Below are positions 34,966-43,636 of a stretch of 52,230 nucleotides of DNA, one piece after another. This DNA comes from Geobacter sp. GTDB lineage: Bacteria; Desulfobacterota; Desulfuromonadia; Geobacterales; Pseudopelobacteraceae. The stretch covers positions 1 through 52,230 of the forward strand of contig JANYBN010000194.1 of assembly GCA_025360785.1 (NCBI GenBank), read 5' to 3'. The notes under the pieces were generated by a model that searched no databases, was not told the origin of the DNA, and saw only the letters and a program-made list of their open reading frames with translations. The position numbers were made by a program, and so were the translations under genes. Numbering within the stretch: position 1 is the first letter of the stretch; every line of letters begins with the position of its first letter.

Positions 34966-37215
34966 ATGCCCTTTAGCAATAAAGCCGCTATTTTTAGACA
35001 GAAAAAGCACATCGTCGCGTTCCTGGCAATAAATGTTTTGTTGAGTATAATTCCGCTTGCGGTTATGTTTGCCCAACATAGAATTCCTTCCACTGAGGAC
35101 GCTTTCTTCCATCTTCTTTCACAATTCAATATTTACAATGAAGCCGCAACCAAAGGAAATTTACCATACTGGATGCCTTTCGTCGCCCATGGGCAAAATT
35201 CAGCCCTTGTTATCTCTTTGCAGTTAACTCCATTCTCACCGGTAATCTGTCTGTTAGGGTTAGCAGGAGTGAAGGTCAACTTTCTTTGGTTCTATTACCT
35301 GGGCATGTGGTTCGATGAGTTCATGCTGCAAATCGGTATTTTTCTGCTGGCGACCATATATTATCGCAGAATGGAAACGGCAGTCTTTGTCGCAGTATGT
35401 CTTGTTGGCGGCATTATATGGTCTTGCCAGATTTGGAACCTCCACCAGATATATTTTCTGCCACTAGCACTCTATGCTCTTCATAAAACTATAATCAGCA
35501 AAGAATTTAAATGGCTCTTTGCACTGGCTTTGTTTTTGTCCTTTGGCTTTAACGGTGTTGCCTTATATAATATTGTTTTCACTTTATTCGTCTTATCGAT
35601 CTATTTCCTCGCCACATTTCCAGTACACAGGTCTGACTTCAATTGTTTTCAGAACTTCAAGCCTACAGTCGTCTTCACTCTAAAAACTTTTACCGTTGCA
35701 GCGTTGTTTGCTTTCAGTATTCTGAACGTTGTATTGGGAATGAAGACTCTGGAAGTTGGCGGTAGGGGGCGGGATGCTTCTGGTCACGTGCCTCTGGATA
35801 CATTTATGAGCTATGGTGGCTCAATTGGCTTTGAAAAGTATTTCGATTTTATCTTCCGGGCACCGCAGTCACACGATATGAGCCTCTATGCTGGAGCTCT
35901 GCTCATTCCGCTGGCACTCCTCGGTATTATAAGTCATCGTCGTGGATATGCGGTTAGTCTGCTAGTTACATCCATTGTCATCTTCCTGTTTTGTGCCGGA
36001 ACACCAGTGACCATCGCCGCATATCATCTGTTCCCGGGATTTAAATATTTTCGCCACATAGGTCTGGTTGCTCCTGTACTCAAAGTTTTCCTAGTATATC
36101 TCGCCGGTTATGGGTTTGAATCCCTTATAGAAGACAGAACCAAGATAAAAACTGGCTGTTTGATGGTTGCGGGATACTGCTTGTTCGCCGTCACACTTTA
36201 TTGGGCTCTGGACAGTAATCTATTTAAGCTAAACCTTCCACAGGTTTACTCATATGAGAAAATGCCATTTTTTATTGTATCTGGAGCCTTGGCAATAACC
36301 TCACTTGCTGCTTTCAAAATCAACAGAATTGCTGCTGTCTATCCCATGCTCATCATAATCATTCTGGTCGTTGATATGTTTGTGTATCGCTTCCAATACC
36401 ATGTCAAAACCGTTCCCGTTGCCAGTGACGAGTTCGTGACTATGTTTCAACCAAACGAGTATGGTTTTCAAATGAATCGCGAAGATGACTTTAATATGAG
36501 ATTCAGGCAGTTTAGTGAAACCCCTCACCGTTGGGGGAGAATGAACAATCTTGCCTTATATGATTCATTGAACTGGTTTTTTCATTCTGATTTCCTGATT
36601 TCGCCATTTAATGTGCTGACTATGGAGAAGCCGGTTGCGGAGCTTTCAAACTTTTCAATGTACAATTATGCCCGCTATGCGGCACTTTCCCAACCAAAGC
36701 TTAAAGTATATAGCAACATTAAATATATCAATAATCCCTTGGTTATCAGGGGACTCCTGATGTTTGGAACTGGTAATGAAGATTTTTTATATTCTGAAAA
36801 GAGTAGTAACGAAGCGACCTCCTCTAGCGTAAATAATTCTTTTCCTAATATACCGTTGACTGATAGAGTCGATGCCAATTTCTCAATTATTAAGTTTTCT
36901 GCAAATGAACTTACTCTAGAAGTGGATACTCGATCCAGGCAGCGATCAGACGGCAGGCAGTATCTCTATTATGCAGATGCATATCACCCATTCTGGAAAG
37001 CACGTGTAAACGGCAAGGCTACGCCGGTTATCAAGGCAAATATTGCATACAAGGCCGTTGAAATCCCCTTGGGGCGATCGGTTGTAGAGTTTTTTGTCTA
37101 CGATCCACTCATGATTGCTTCAATACTTTTGGCACAAAGTCTCGCTCTGCTGACTTTTATTGTAATCTGGTTTCTTTTCTTTAGATGGTGCAAAGGTTCG
37201 CAGACTACGTTGTGA
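34966..37215 (+). CDS. YfhO-like large membrane protein
   Basis: This is a 749-residue protein. I chose ATG 34966; a TTG at 34933 would add 11 residues but has no ribosome site. It has about twelve TM helices. The first periplasmic loop carries PSTEDAFFHLLSQF and then LPYWMPFVAHGQ, as in the YfhO family. The long C-terminal region (about 490-725) is periplasmic and ends in a beta-rich domain with YYADAYHPFWKARVNGK and a last TM helix. That YHPFWKARVNGK block is the best evidence, because YfhO-type proteins have a Y-P-G-W-x-A-x-V-D-G-K motif there. YfhO of Bacillus glycosylates lipoteichoic acid. The acceptor here is unknown. Confidence 0.7.
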   Translation: MPFSNKAAIFRQKKHIVAFLAINVLLSIIPLAVMFAQHRIPSTEDAFFHLLSQFNIYNEAATKGNLPYWMPFVAHGQNSALVISLQLTPFSPVICLLGLAGVKVNFLWFYYLGMWFDEFMLQIGIFLLATIYYRRMETAVFVAVCLVGGIIWSCQIWNLHQIYFLPLALYALHKTIISKEFKWLFALALFLSFGFNGVALYNIVFTLFVLSIYFLATFPVHRSDFNCFQNFKPTVVFTLKTFTVAALFAFSILNVVLGMKTLEVGGRGRDASGHVPLDTFMSYGGSIGFEKYFDFIFRAPQSHDMSLYAGALLIPLALLGIISHRRGYAVSLLVTSIVIFLFCAGTPVTIAAYHLFPGFKYFRHIGLVAPVLKVFLVYLAGYGFESLIEDRTKIKTGCLMVAGYCLFAVTLYWALDSNLFKLNLPQVYSYEKMPFFIVSGALAITSLAAFKINRIAAVYPMLIIIILVVDMFVYRFQYHVKTVPVASDEFVTMFQPNEYGFQMNREDDFNMRFRQFSETPHRWGRMNNLALYDSLNWFFHSDFLISPFNVLTMEKPVAELSNFSMYNYARYAALSQPKLKVYSNIKYINNPLVIRGLLMFGTGNEDFLYSEKSSNEATSSSVNNSFPNIPLTDRVDANFSIIKFSANELTLEVDTRSRQRSDGRQYLYYADAYHPFWKARVNGKATPVIKANIAYKAVEIPLGRSVVEFFVYDPLMIASILLAQSLALLTFIVIWFLFFRWCKGSQTTL

Positions 37216-37455
37216 ACAATGGACAGGATTCATATAATTACAATGCCCATCTGTCAATGCCGCTCGTGCCATGCCGAACATCTCTATGGTCCCAACGACT
37301 ACTTGGATCTTGAGAAAACACACGATCTGTGGCCATGATCCGCAAGTTTCATGAAGCAAGGCAGAGAGGCGGAATACCATTGAGTTGCGGGATGGTATCG
37401 CAGCGATATACCTGTGGTATCTGGAAATTATTAGTACGCGGATCGGAGTTAAATC
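37216..37455 (+). other. Gene-poor spacer with short ORF debris before rfbF
   Basis: These 240 bases hold no convincing gene. A 39-codon frame from ATG 37219 contains a CQCRSCHAEH cysteine cluster and DYLDL, faintly like the zinc-binding start of sugar C-methyltransferases. It stops at about 37338 with no continuation. Other frames are open over short stretches. It is plausibly the decayed remains of a gene. No terminator or strong promoter is evident, so any rfbF promoter must be weak or atypical. Confidence 0.3.
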
Positions 37456-38232
37456 ATGAAAGTGGTTATTCTTGCAGGCGGGTTCGGTACCCGGATCAGC
37501 GAGGAGTCGCATCTCAAGCCAAAACCGATGATCGAGATCGGAGGGCGCCCGATTCTCTGGCATATCATGAAACTATATTCACATTACGGCTTCAACGATT
37601 TTGTAATTTGCCTGGGATACAAGGGATATTGCATTAAGGAGTATTTCGCTCATTATTTTCTCCACGAAGCCGATGTAACATTTGATTTCCGTGATGGCAA
37701 CCAGCGGATTATCCATAATCATACGGCCGAGCCGTGGCGCGTCACTCTGGTCGATACCGGTCTGGAAACCATGACAGGTGGTAGGTTGAAGCGGGTTGCC
37801 GAGCATCTGGATGACAAGCCGTTCATGATGACCTATGGCGACGGAGTGGGGGATGTCAACATCCGGGAGCTTGTCGATTTTCACCGGGCCAGTGGCCGAC
37901 AGGCCACGGTTACCTCTACCCAACCGGCGGGGCGCTTCGGAGCATTGAACATCAACGCTAATGAAGAGGTGGTGTCGTTTCTTGAGAAACCGGCCGGAGA
38001 CGGTTTCTGGATCAACTCAGGTTTTTTAGTTCTGGAGCCGGGTGTGCTCGATCGGCTGAAAAGCGATTCGACGGTGTTTGAAAAGGAACCGCTGGAAGGG
38101 CTTGCGCGGGACGGTCAGCTGGTTAGCTACAAACATCGTGGGTTCTGGCAGCCGATGGATACCATGCGCGACAAGACTCTTCTTGAAGAGTTGTGGGACA
38201 GTGGACAGGCTCCGTGGCGGGTTTGGAAATGA
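37456..38232 (+). CDS. rfbF: Glucose-1-phosphate cytidylyltransferase
   Basis: This is a 258-residue protein, the normal length, from ATG 37456. Motifs are VILAGGFGTRISEES, LKPKPMIEIGGRPILWHI, and the Asp in MTYGDGVGDV that binds the metal. SGFLVLEPGVLDRL and HRGFWQPMDTMRDK are conserved in CDP-glucose pyrophosphorylases. It makes CDP-glucose from CTP and glucose-1-phosphate, the first step to CDP-3,6-dideoxyhexoses. Its stop overlaps the rfbG start (ATGA), followed closely by rfbH. Confidence 0.96.
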   Translation: MKVVILAGGFGTRISEESHLKPKPMIEIGGRPILWHIMKLYSHYGFNDFVICLGYKGYCIKEYFAHYFLHEADVTFDFRDGNQRIIHNHTAEPWRVTLVDTGLETMTGGRLKRVAEHLDDKPFMMTYGDGVGDVNIRELVDFHRASGRQATVTSTQPAGRFGALNINANEEVVSFLEKPAGDGFWINSGFLVLEPGVLDRLKSDSTVFEKEPLEGLARDGQLVSYKHRGFWQPMDTMRDKTLLEELWDSGQAPWRVWK

Positions 38233-39293
38233 AGTCGTTTTATCCCGGCAAACGGGTTTTTATCACCGGGCATACCGGTTTCAAAGGATCATGGCTTTCA
38301 ATCTGGCTCCATTCGCTGGGCGCCCACGTAACCGGATACGCCCTTGCCCCCCCCACCGATCCCAGCCTGTTCGAGTCGGCCCGGGTCGGAGGGCTGATGA
38401 CTTCTATCATAGCCGACGTACGGGATCTGGAACGGTTGAAGAGCGAGATGACGGCGGCTGCTCCGGACATCGTGATCCATATGGCGGCACAGCCGCTGGT
38501 ACGGGATTCCTACAGGATACCGGTCGAGACGTATGCAGTCAATGTGATGGGTACTGTCCACCTGCTGGAAGCTGTGCGCGCCTGTCCGTCGGTCCGGTCG
38601 GTAGTCAATGTTACCACGGACAAGGTTTATGAAAACCGTGAATGGCTCTGGGGGTACCGGGAAAACGAGCCGTTTGGCGGATACGATCCCTACTCCAACA
38701 GCAAGGGTTGCTCCGAGTTGGTTACGGCTTCCTACCGGTCGTCCTATTTCAATCCGGAAGATTATACTCGGCATGGCGTGGCGCTCGCCACAGCCCGGGC
38801 CGGCAACGTCATCGGAGGAGGCGATTGGGCTGTAGACAGGCTTATTCCCGATGTTCTGCGTGCCGTTTTGGCCGGAAAGGCGGTTCGAATACGGAATCCT
38901 CACGCTATCCGGCCGTGGCAGCACGTGCTGGAACCGCTTTCAGGCTATTTGAAACTTGCTCAGAGACTTTTCGAAGATGGCGCACGCTACTCCGAAGGGT
39001 GGAATTTTGGCCCGTCGGATGAGGATACCCGTCCGGTGGAGTGGATTGTAAGCAGGATGTGCGAAGAATGGGGCAATGGAGCACGTTATGAGATTGATGC
39101 CGGTGAGCATCCCCACGAAGCACGCTATCTGAAGCTGGACTGTTCAAAAGCCAGGTTGAAATTGGGGTGGTACCCCCGCTGGCCGCTGGAGCGTTCTCTG
39201 AACAGCATTATTGCCTGGTCTCGCGTTTATATCCGACAGGAAGATCTCAGGAACGAGTGCCTGAGGCAAATCTTGGAATATCAGGCGGTTTAA
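38229..39293 (+). CDS. rfbG: CDP-glucose 4,6-dehydratase
   Basis: This is a 354-residue SDR protein from ATG 38229, overlapping rfbF by four bases. It has the NAD-binding motif TGHTGFKGSWLS, followed by HMAAQPLVRDSY. The active site comprises TTDKVYENREW (Thr/Asp) and DPYSNSKG (Tyr and Lys). The segment NVIGGGDWAVDRLIPD is typical of CDP-glucose dehydratases. It converts CDP-glucose to CDP-4-keto-6-deoxyglucose, the substrate of RfbH. A C8 run lies at 38347-38354. Confidence 0.96.
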   Translation: MKSFYPGKRVFITGHTGFKGSWLSIWLHSLGAHVTGYALAPPTDPSLFESARVGGLMTSIIADVRDLERLKSEMTAAAPDIVIHMAAQPLVRDSYRIPVETYAVNVMGTVHLLEAVRACPSVRSVVNVTTDKVYENREWLWGYRENEPFGGYDPYSNSKGCSELVTASYRSSYFNPEDYTRHGVALATARAGNVIGGGDWAVDRLIPDVLRAVLAGKAVRIRNPHAIRPWQHVLEPLSGYLKLAQRLFEDGARYSEGWNFGPSDEDTRPVEWIVSRMCEEWGNGARYEIDAGEHPHEARYLKLDCSKARLKLGWYPRWPLERSLNSIIAWSRVYIRQEDLRNECLRQILEYQAV

Positions 39294-39332
39294 ACCGTGC
39301 TCGAATAATTCAAATGAGCAAGAGGCATATAA

Positions 39333-40673
39333 ATGGGTGACATTCAGGAAAATGAACTGCGTGAACAGGCTATTCAGGCGGCTGTCAGGTACTATGAGTT
39401 CAGACACCGGGACTTTAAACCATTCGCCGCTGGTGATCGTATACCGTATGCCGGGAGGGTGTTCGATGAGAAAGAAATATCCAATCTGATCGATGCTTCG
39501 CTCGATTTTTGGCTGACCACCGGCAGATACGCCGAACGGTTTGAACAAGAATTTGCCGGTTTTTTGGGGGTACAGCACTGTTCACTGACCAATTCCGGTT
39601 CGTCCGCCAATCTACTCGCTTTCATGGCCCTGACATCGCCAAAACTTGGCGAGCGCCGTATCCTGCCCGGCGACGAAGTCATAACGGTCGCTGCCGGCTT
39701 TCCAACCACCGTGGCCCCGATCATTCAATTCGGAGCGGTACCCGTTTTTGTGGATGTGACGCTGCCGACCTACAACATCGATGTTACGCGGTTGGTCGCC
39801 GCTCTTTCGAACCGGACAAAGGCCGTTATGGTGGCCCACACCCTGGGAAACCCCTTTGACCTGGCCGCTGTCAGTGCTTTCTGTGACAAGCATGACCTCT
39901 GGCTGATCGAAGACAACTGCGATGCCTTGGGATCTCGATACCTGTTAGACGGAAGATGGCGCTACACCGGCACTATCGGTCATATCGGCACCTCCAGCTT
40001 TTACCCCCCCCACCACATGACCATGGGGGAGGGTGGGGCGGTCTACACCAGTGACACCACCTTGAAACGCCTTGTGGAGTCGTTCCGCGACTGGGGGCGT
40101 GACTGCTGGTGCCCGTCGGGTCACGACAATACATGCGGCAACAGATTCACCCAGCAGTTTGGCGAGTTGCCCCATGGATATGACCACAAGTATGTCTATT
40201 CGCACTTCGGTTACAATCTCAAGGTAACCGATATGCAGGCGGCCATCGGTTGTGCCCAGTTGGAGAAGCTACCTTCGTTCATCGAGTCCCGCAAAAAGAA
40301 CTGGAAGCAGCTGCGTGAAGGTTTGTCTGCTCTTGAGGACCGGCTCATTCTTCCCGAGGCTACTGAAAACAGTGACCCGTCCTGGTTCGGTTTCCTGTTG
40401 ACCGTGCGGGGGGGGGGGGTAAACCGCCACAGGATCGTCAGACATCTGGAGGGCAAAGGTATTCAGACCCGAATGCTTTTCGCGGGTAACCTGATCAAGC
40501 ACCCCTGTTTTGACGAGATGCGAAAAAATGGAGTGGGTTATAGGGTAGTCGGTGATCTCTCTATAACCGACACGATCATGAGAGACACCTTTTGGGTCGG
40601 TGTTTATCCGGGGATGACTGAGCAAATGTTGGAATACATGGTGGTGCAGATGAGAAAGGCTCTCTCTTGCTGA
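39333..40673 (+). CDS. rfbH: CDP-4-keto-6-deoxyglucose 3-dehydrase (E1), RfbH
   Basis: This is a 446-residue DegT-fold protein from ATG 39333, with AAGAGG upstream. It is a pyridoxamine-phosphate and [2Fe-2S] enzyme that removes the C3 hydroxyl. The PLP lysine of aminotransferases is replaced by His ([14 protein letters not shown], His227-228). The Fe-S cysteines lie in [16 protein letters not shown] (258, 260, 268), and EDNCDALGS contributes Cys196. E1 needs an NADH-dependent flavin/iron-sulfur reductase (E3), which is not in the window. A 12-G tract at codons 359-363 and a C8 run at 40004-40011 lie within the gene. Confidence 0.95.
   Translation: MGDIQENELREQAIQAAVRYYEFRHRDFKPFAAGDRIPYAGRVFDEKEISNLIDASLDFWLTTGRYAERFEQEFAGFLGVQHCSLTNSGSSANLLAFMALTSPKLGERRILPGDEVITVAAGFPTTVAPIIQFGAVPVFVDVTLPTYNIDVTRLVAALSNRTKAVMVAHTLGNPFDLAAVSAFCDKHDLWLIEDNCDALGSRYLLDGRWRYTGTIGHIGTSSFYPPHHMTMGEGGAVYTSDTTLKRLVESFRDWGRDCWCPSGHDNTCGNRFTQQFGELPHGYDHKYVYSHFGYNLKVTDMQAAIGCAQLEKLPSFIESRKKNWKQLREGLSALEDRLILPEATENSDPSWFGFLLTVRGGGVNRHRIVRHLEGKGIQTRMLFAGNLIKHPCFDEMRKNGVGYRVVGDLSITDTIMRDTFWVGVYPGMTEQMLEYMVVQMRKALSC
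40408..40419 (+). repeat. Homopolymer G12 tract inside rfbH
   Basis: Twelve G bases encode the end of Arg359, then Gly-Gly-Gly and the start of Val363. The frame is intact as given. This is the longest mononucleotide run I see in the window and a possible slippage site. Confidence 0.9.
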
Positions 40674-40696
40674 CAGGTGAGCATAATGGAGGAAGG

Positions 40697-41875
40697 ATGC
40701 GTTACCGTTTAGCCAAAGCCGCAGGCAATCTGGAAGGGCAGCCGATGTTCAAGGTACTTGCCAAGGTGCAGGAACTGGAACGGGCTGGCCGGGATGTAGT
40801 CCATTTCGAGATAGGCGATCCGGACTTTGATACCCCGCCGAACATTGTAGCCGCGGCGGTAACGGCGCTGCAACGGGGAGAAACCCACTATACCGGTTCC
40901 ATGGGGTTGCGTGAGCTGCGTGAAGCGATCTGCTGGACCACCGAAAAAACCCGGGGGTTTCGCCCGTCGCTGGAACAGGTTCTTGTGACGCCCAGCGCAA
41001 ACATCATCATATATTATGCCATTCGATGTCTTGTGAATCCCGGCGATGAGGTCATTGTCCCCGATCCCGGGTTTCCGTCCTACTACGGCGCGATCCGGTT
41101 CTGCGATGCGGTCCCGGTGACTGTTCCGCTGCGTGAGGAGAACGAGTTTCGGATGGACCCTGATGACGTGCGCGCGCGCATCACCGATCGCACCAGGCTA
41201 ATCATCCTCAACTCTCCCCACAACCCGACCGGTTCGGTTATGACCGCTGCCGAGATCGACGAGATTGCCGCCATTGCCGAAGAGTACGATCTCTTTTTGT
41301 ACAGTGACGAAGTGTATGCAAGGATGATTTTCGAGGATGAAACCTATTTCCGCAGTCCCTCTTCCAGGGATCGCTGTCGCGAGCGGACCATCGTCGCCAA
41401 CGGCTTCAGCAAGGCTTTCGCCATGACCGGATGGCGTCTCGGCGTTGCCATCGGCCCCGAGGATGTAATAGAAAAAATGGGACTTCTTCTTCAGACCACC
41501 TCCTCGTGCGTTTCGCCCTTCGTGCAGCGTGCCGGCATCGAAGCGATAACCGGCGACCAGAGCGAGGTATTGAAAATGATGAAACAGTACCGCCATCGGC
41601 GTGACGTCCTTGTCGAGCGACTCAATGCGGTGCCGGGGATAACATGCCTGACGCCGGGAGGCGCCTTTTATGCCTTTCCCAATATAACCGGGACGGGGTT
41701 GAGCAGCGAGGAGTTCTCCGATTTAATGCTGGACAAGGGGGGGGTGGCGCTGCTGCCGGGTACAAATTTCGGGCCGTCGGGTAAAGGCTTCGTCAGGCTC
41801 TGCTACGCGGTGTCACTCGAGCGTATAGAAGAAGGAGTCGCACGGATAGCGGCGACGCTTAAGGGGGAACGATGA
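40697..41875 (+). CDS. Class I PLP-dependent aminotransferase (AspC-like)
   Basis: This is a 392-residue protein. ATG 40697 has GGAGGAAGG just before it; upstream in-frame starts are poor. Motifs are DPDFDTPPNIV, THYTGSMGLRELREA, NSPHNPTGSV (Asn for the PLP ring), SDEVYARMIF (Asp/Tyr) and GFSKAFAMTGWRLG with the Schiff-base lysine. It ends with FVRLCYAVS (substrate-carboxylate Arg). These fit fold type I aspartate-like aminotransferases acting on amino and keto acids. It is not the DegT type used to aminate nucleotide sugars. Its stop overlaps the start of a radical SAM gene, so it belongs to the modified-sugar cassette; the substrate is unknown. Confidence 0.88.
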   Translation: MRYRLAKAAGNLEGQPMFKVLAKVQELERAGRDVVHFEIGDPDFDTPPNIVAAAVTALQRGETHYTGSMGLRELREAICWTTEKTRGFRPSLEQVLVTPSANIIIYYAIRCLVNPGDEVIVPDPGFPSYYGAIRFCDAVPVTVPLREENEFRMDPDDVRARITDRTRLIILNSPHNPTGSVMTAAEIDEIAAIAEEYDLFLYSDEVYARMIFEDETYFRSPSSRDRCRERTIVANGFSKAFAMTGWRLGVAIGPEDVIEKMGLLLQTTSSCVSPFVQRAGIEAITGDQSEVLKMMKQYRHRRDVLVERLNAVPGITCLTPGGAFYAFPNITGTGLSSEEFSDLMLDKGGVALLPGTNFGPSGKGFVRLCYAVSLERIEEGVARIAATLKGER

Positions 41876-43623
41876 CTGCTGCGGAGGCGATCCGGGATCT
41901 TTTCCCGGCGCGGAAACTGGAACGGCTTCTTCTGGTAGCACCACCAGACGCTGATGCCGCCCTGTTCGACAACTCGGTGGCACGGCGGGGGAGGTATTCC
42001 AATTATCCCCCCTACGGACTGGGTATCATCGCCACCGTCGCCCGTTCGCTCGGGATCGAGGTACGGCTGCTCAATCTGAACCACGAGATGCTGAAGGCGG
42101 TGGCAGGCGAGGGTTCCCTTGTCTACGGCGACTTCGTTGCCCATGCGATCAGGGCGGTTGTGACGGAGTTTCGTCCCGACATGGTAGGGGTCACCTGCAT
42201 CTGCAGCATGACCCACGACTCCGCCGTAGCCGTCTGCAGGGAGATTCGCGATGTGGCGCCGCAGTTGCCACTGGCACTGGGAGGGGTCCATGTGACGAAC
42301 TGTTTCATGGGAGGGGAACTGAGCAGTGGCGTCCTCGACGCCTATGCCATGGTAGATATCTTTTTCCTGTACGAATCGGAACTCTCCTTTCGGAGGTTTG
42401 TCGACACCGTACGGGGGGAGGAGGCGCAGTTGTGCCAGATCGCCGTGCAGAGCGGCGGCGTGAGATATATCGCCGACGGGCAATGCCTTCCCGCTGAGCA
42501 TGAAATCGACATCCTGCCCGCCCACGACCTGATGAAGAGCGGGGAACTCTCCAGCTTCGGCACCATCGGCTCCTTCTTCTGCCTCAAGGCCGGTCTTGTC
42601 CGGGTGACCACCGTACTCTCAAACCGCGGTTGCCGTGGGGGGTGCGCCTACTGCAGTGTCAGGAACTTCAACGGACCCGGTGTACGGCACCGCTCCGTAT
42701 CATCGGTGATTGAAGAGCTGACCCTTCTAAAGGAGAGCTTCGGGATCAACCATGTCATGTGGCTCGACGATGATTTTCTGTTCGACGGGAGACGTGCGAT
42801 CAATCTCTTCAACGAGATGGTCAGGAGCAATCTCGGGATTACCTGGGACTGCACCAACGGCGTGGTTGCTGCTTCCTGTACCGACGAACTCATCACCGCC
42901 GCAGCTGCGAGCGGCTGCATCGGCCTCAACCTGGGAATCGAGTCTGGGAATCCGGAAATATTGCGCAGGGCGCGCAAACCGGGTACCGTTTCCCAGTTTC
43001 TGAAGGCGGCGGAAGTACTGCGCAAGCATCAGCAGATCAACTCCCGCGCCTATCTGATGATCGGTTTTCCCGATGAAACTTATTCAATGGTGAAGGATAC
43101 TCTGGACCTCGCCCTGGAGATGAAGCTTGACTGGTACAACATCAACATTCTCAAGCCTCTTCCCAACACCGAGATGGGTGACGAGATGATGAGGCGGGCG
43201 ATGAAGTCCGCGAACTCCGAGGAAACACGTTTCAGTACCGGTCCGTATGCCAAGAAGGTCGGGAGGGCACTGCAACATAATCCTTTCGATACCGCAAAGG
43301 GTGGAGCCGTTCCTGATGCGGACGAACTCGCGGAAATATGGTCGTACATGAACTACCGGATCAACTACGACCGTCTGTTCGATCAGGATCCGGGGTTGAA
43401 ACTGGACCAGCATCTGAAGTACCTCACCCACATATCCAGGACGGTTGCTCCCGAAGACCCGATCCCCTTGTACTTCATGCTGTTGCTGCAGCAAAAGAAG
43501 TCGGGAACCGCCTCTCCGGAGGATCTGGAGATACTTGAGGCACTGGTCGCCGCCAGCGACGTAAAGCGGAAAACCCTTGCGTTTTTTGGCCTGTGTGCTG
43601 ACGATTTCAAACACCAGAAGTAA
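41872..43623 (+). CDS. Cobalamin-binding radical SAM protein in the deoxysugar cassette
   Basis: This is a 583-residue protein from ATG 41872, overlapping the aminotransferase stop. The B12-binding half has LLLVAPPDADA, SNYPPYGLGIIATVARSLG, VGVTCICSMTHD and ALGGVHVTNC. The radical SAM triad is CRGGCAYC (cysteines 254, 258, 261), followed by MWLDDDFLFDG and GLNLGIESGNPEIL. The C-terminal ~150 residues are an extra domain. Its position between an aminotransferase and a TPP enzyme is unusual and suggests C-methylation or rearrangement of a sugar or of the unit being attached (inference). A conserved ribosome site for the next gene follows after 13 bases. Confidence 0.86.
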   Translation: MTAAEAIRDLFPARKLERLLLVAPPDADAALFDNSVARRGRYSNYPPYGLGIIATVARSLGIEVRLLNLNHEMLKAVAGEGSLVYGDFVAHAIRAVVTEFRPDMVGVTCICSMTHDSAVAVCREIRDVAPQLPLALGGVHVTNCFMGGELSSGVLDAYAMVDIFFLYESELSFRRFVDTVRGEEAQLCQIAVQSGGVRYIADGQCLPAEHEIDILPAHDLMKSGELSSFGTIGSFFCLKAGLVRVTTVLSNRGCRGGCAYCSVRNFNGPGVRHRSVSSVIEELTLLKESFGINHVMWLDDDFLFDGRRAINLFNEMVRSNLGITWDCTNGVVAASCTDELITAAAASGCIGLNLGIESGNPEILRRARKPGTVSQFLKAAEVLRKHQQINSRAYLMIGFPDETYSMVKDTLDLALEMKLDWYNINILKPLPNTEMGDEMMRRAMKSANSEETRFSTGPYAKKVGRALQHNPFDTAKGGAVPDADELAEIWSYMNYRINYDRLFDQDPGLKLDQHLKYLTHISRTVAPEDPIPLYFMLLLQQKKSGTASPEDLEILEALVAASDVKRKTLAFFGLCADDFKHQK

Positions 43624-43636
43624 AGAAGGAGAGACT

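Noticed and set aside
41803..42525. 240-codon minus-strand frame
   Set aside because: It is antisense to the aminotransferase and radical SAM genes, both of which have clear catalytic motifs in the plus frames.
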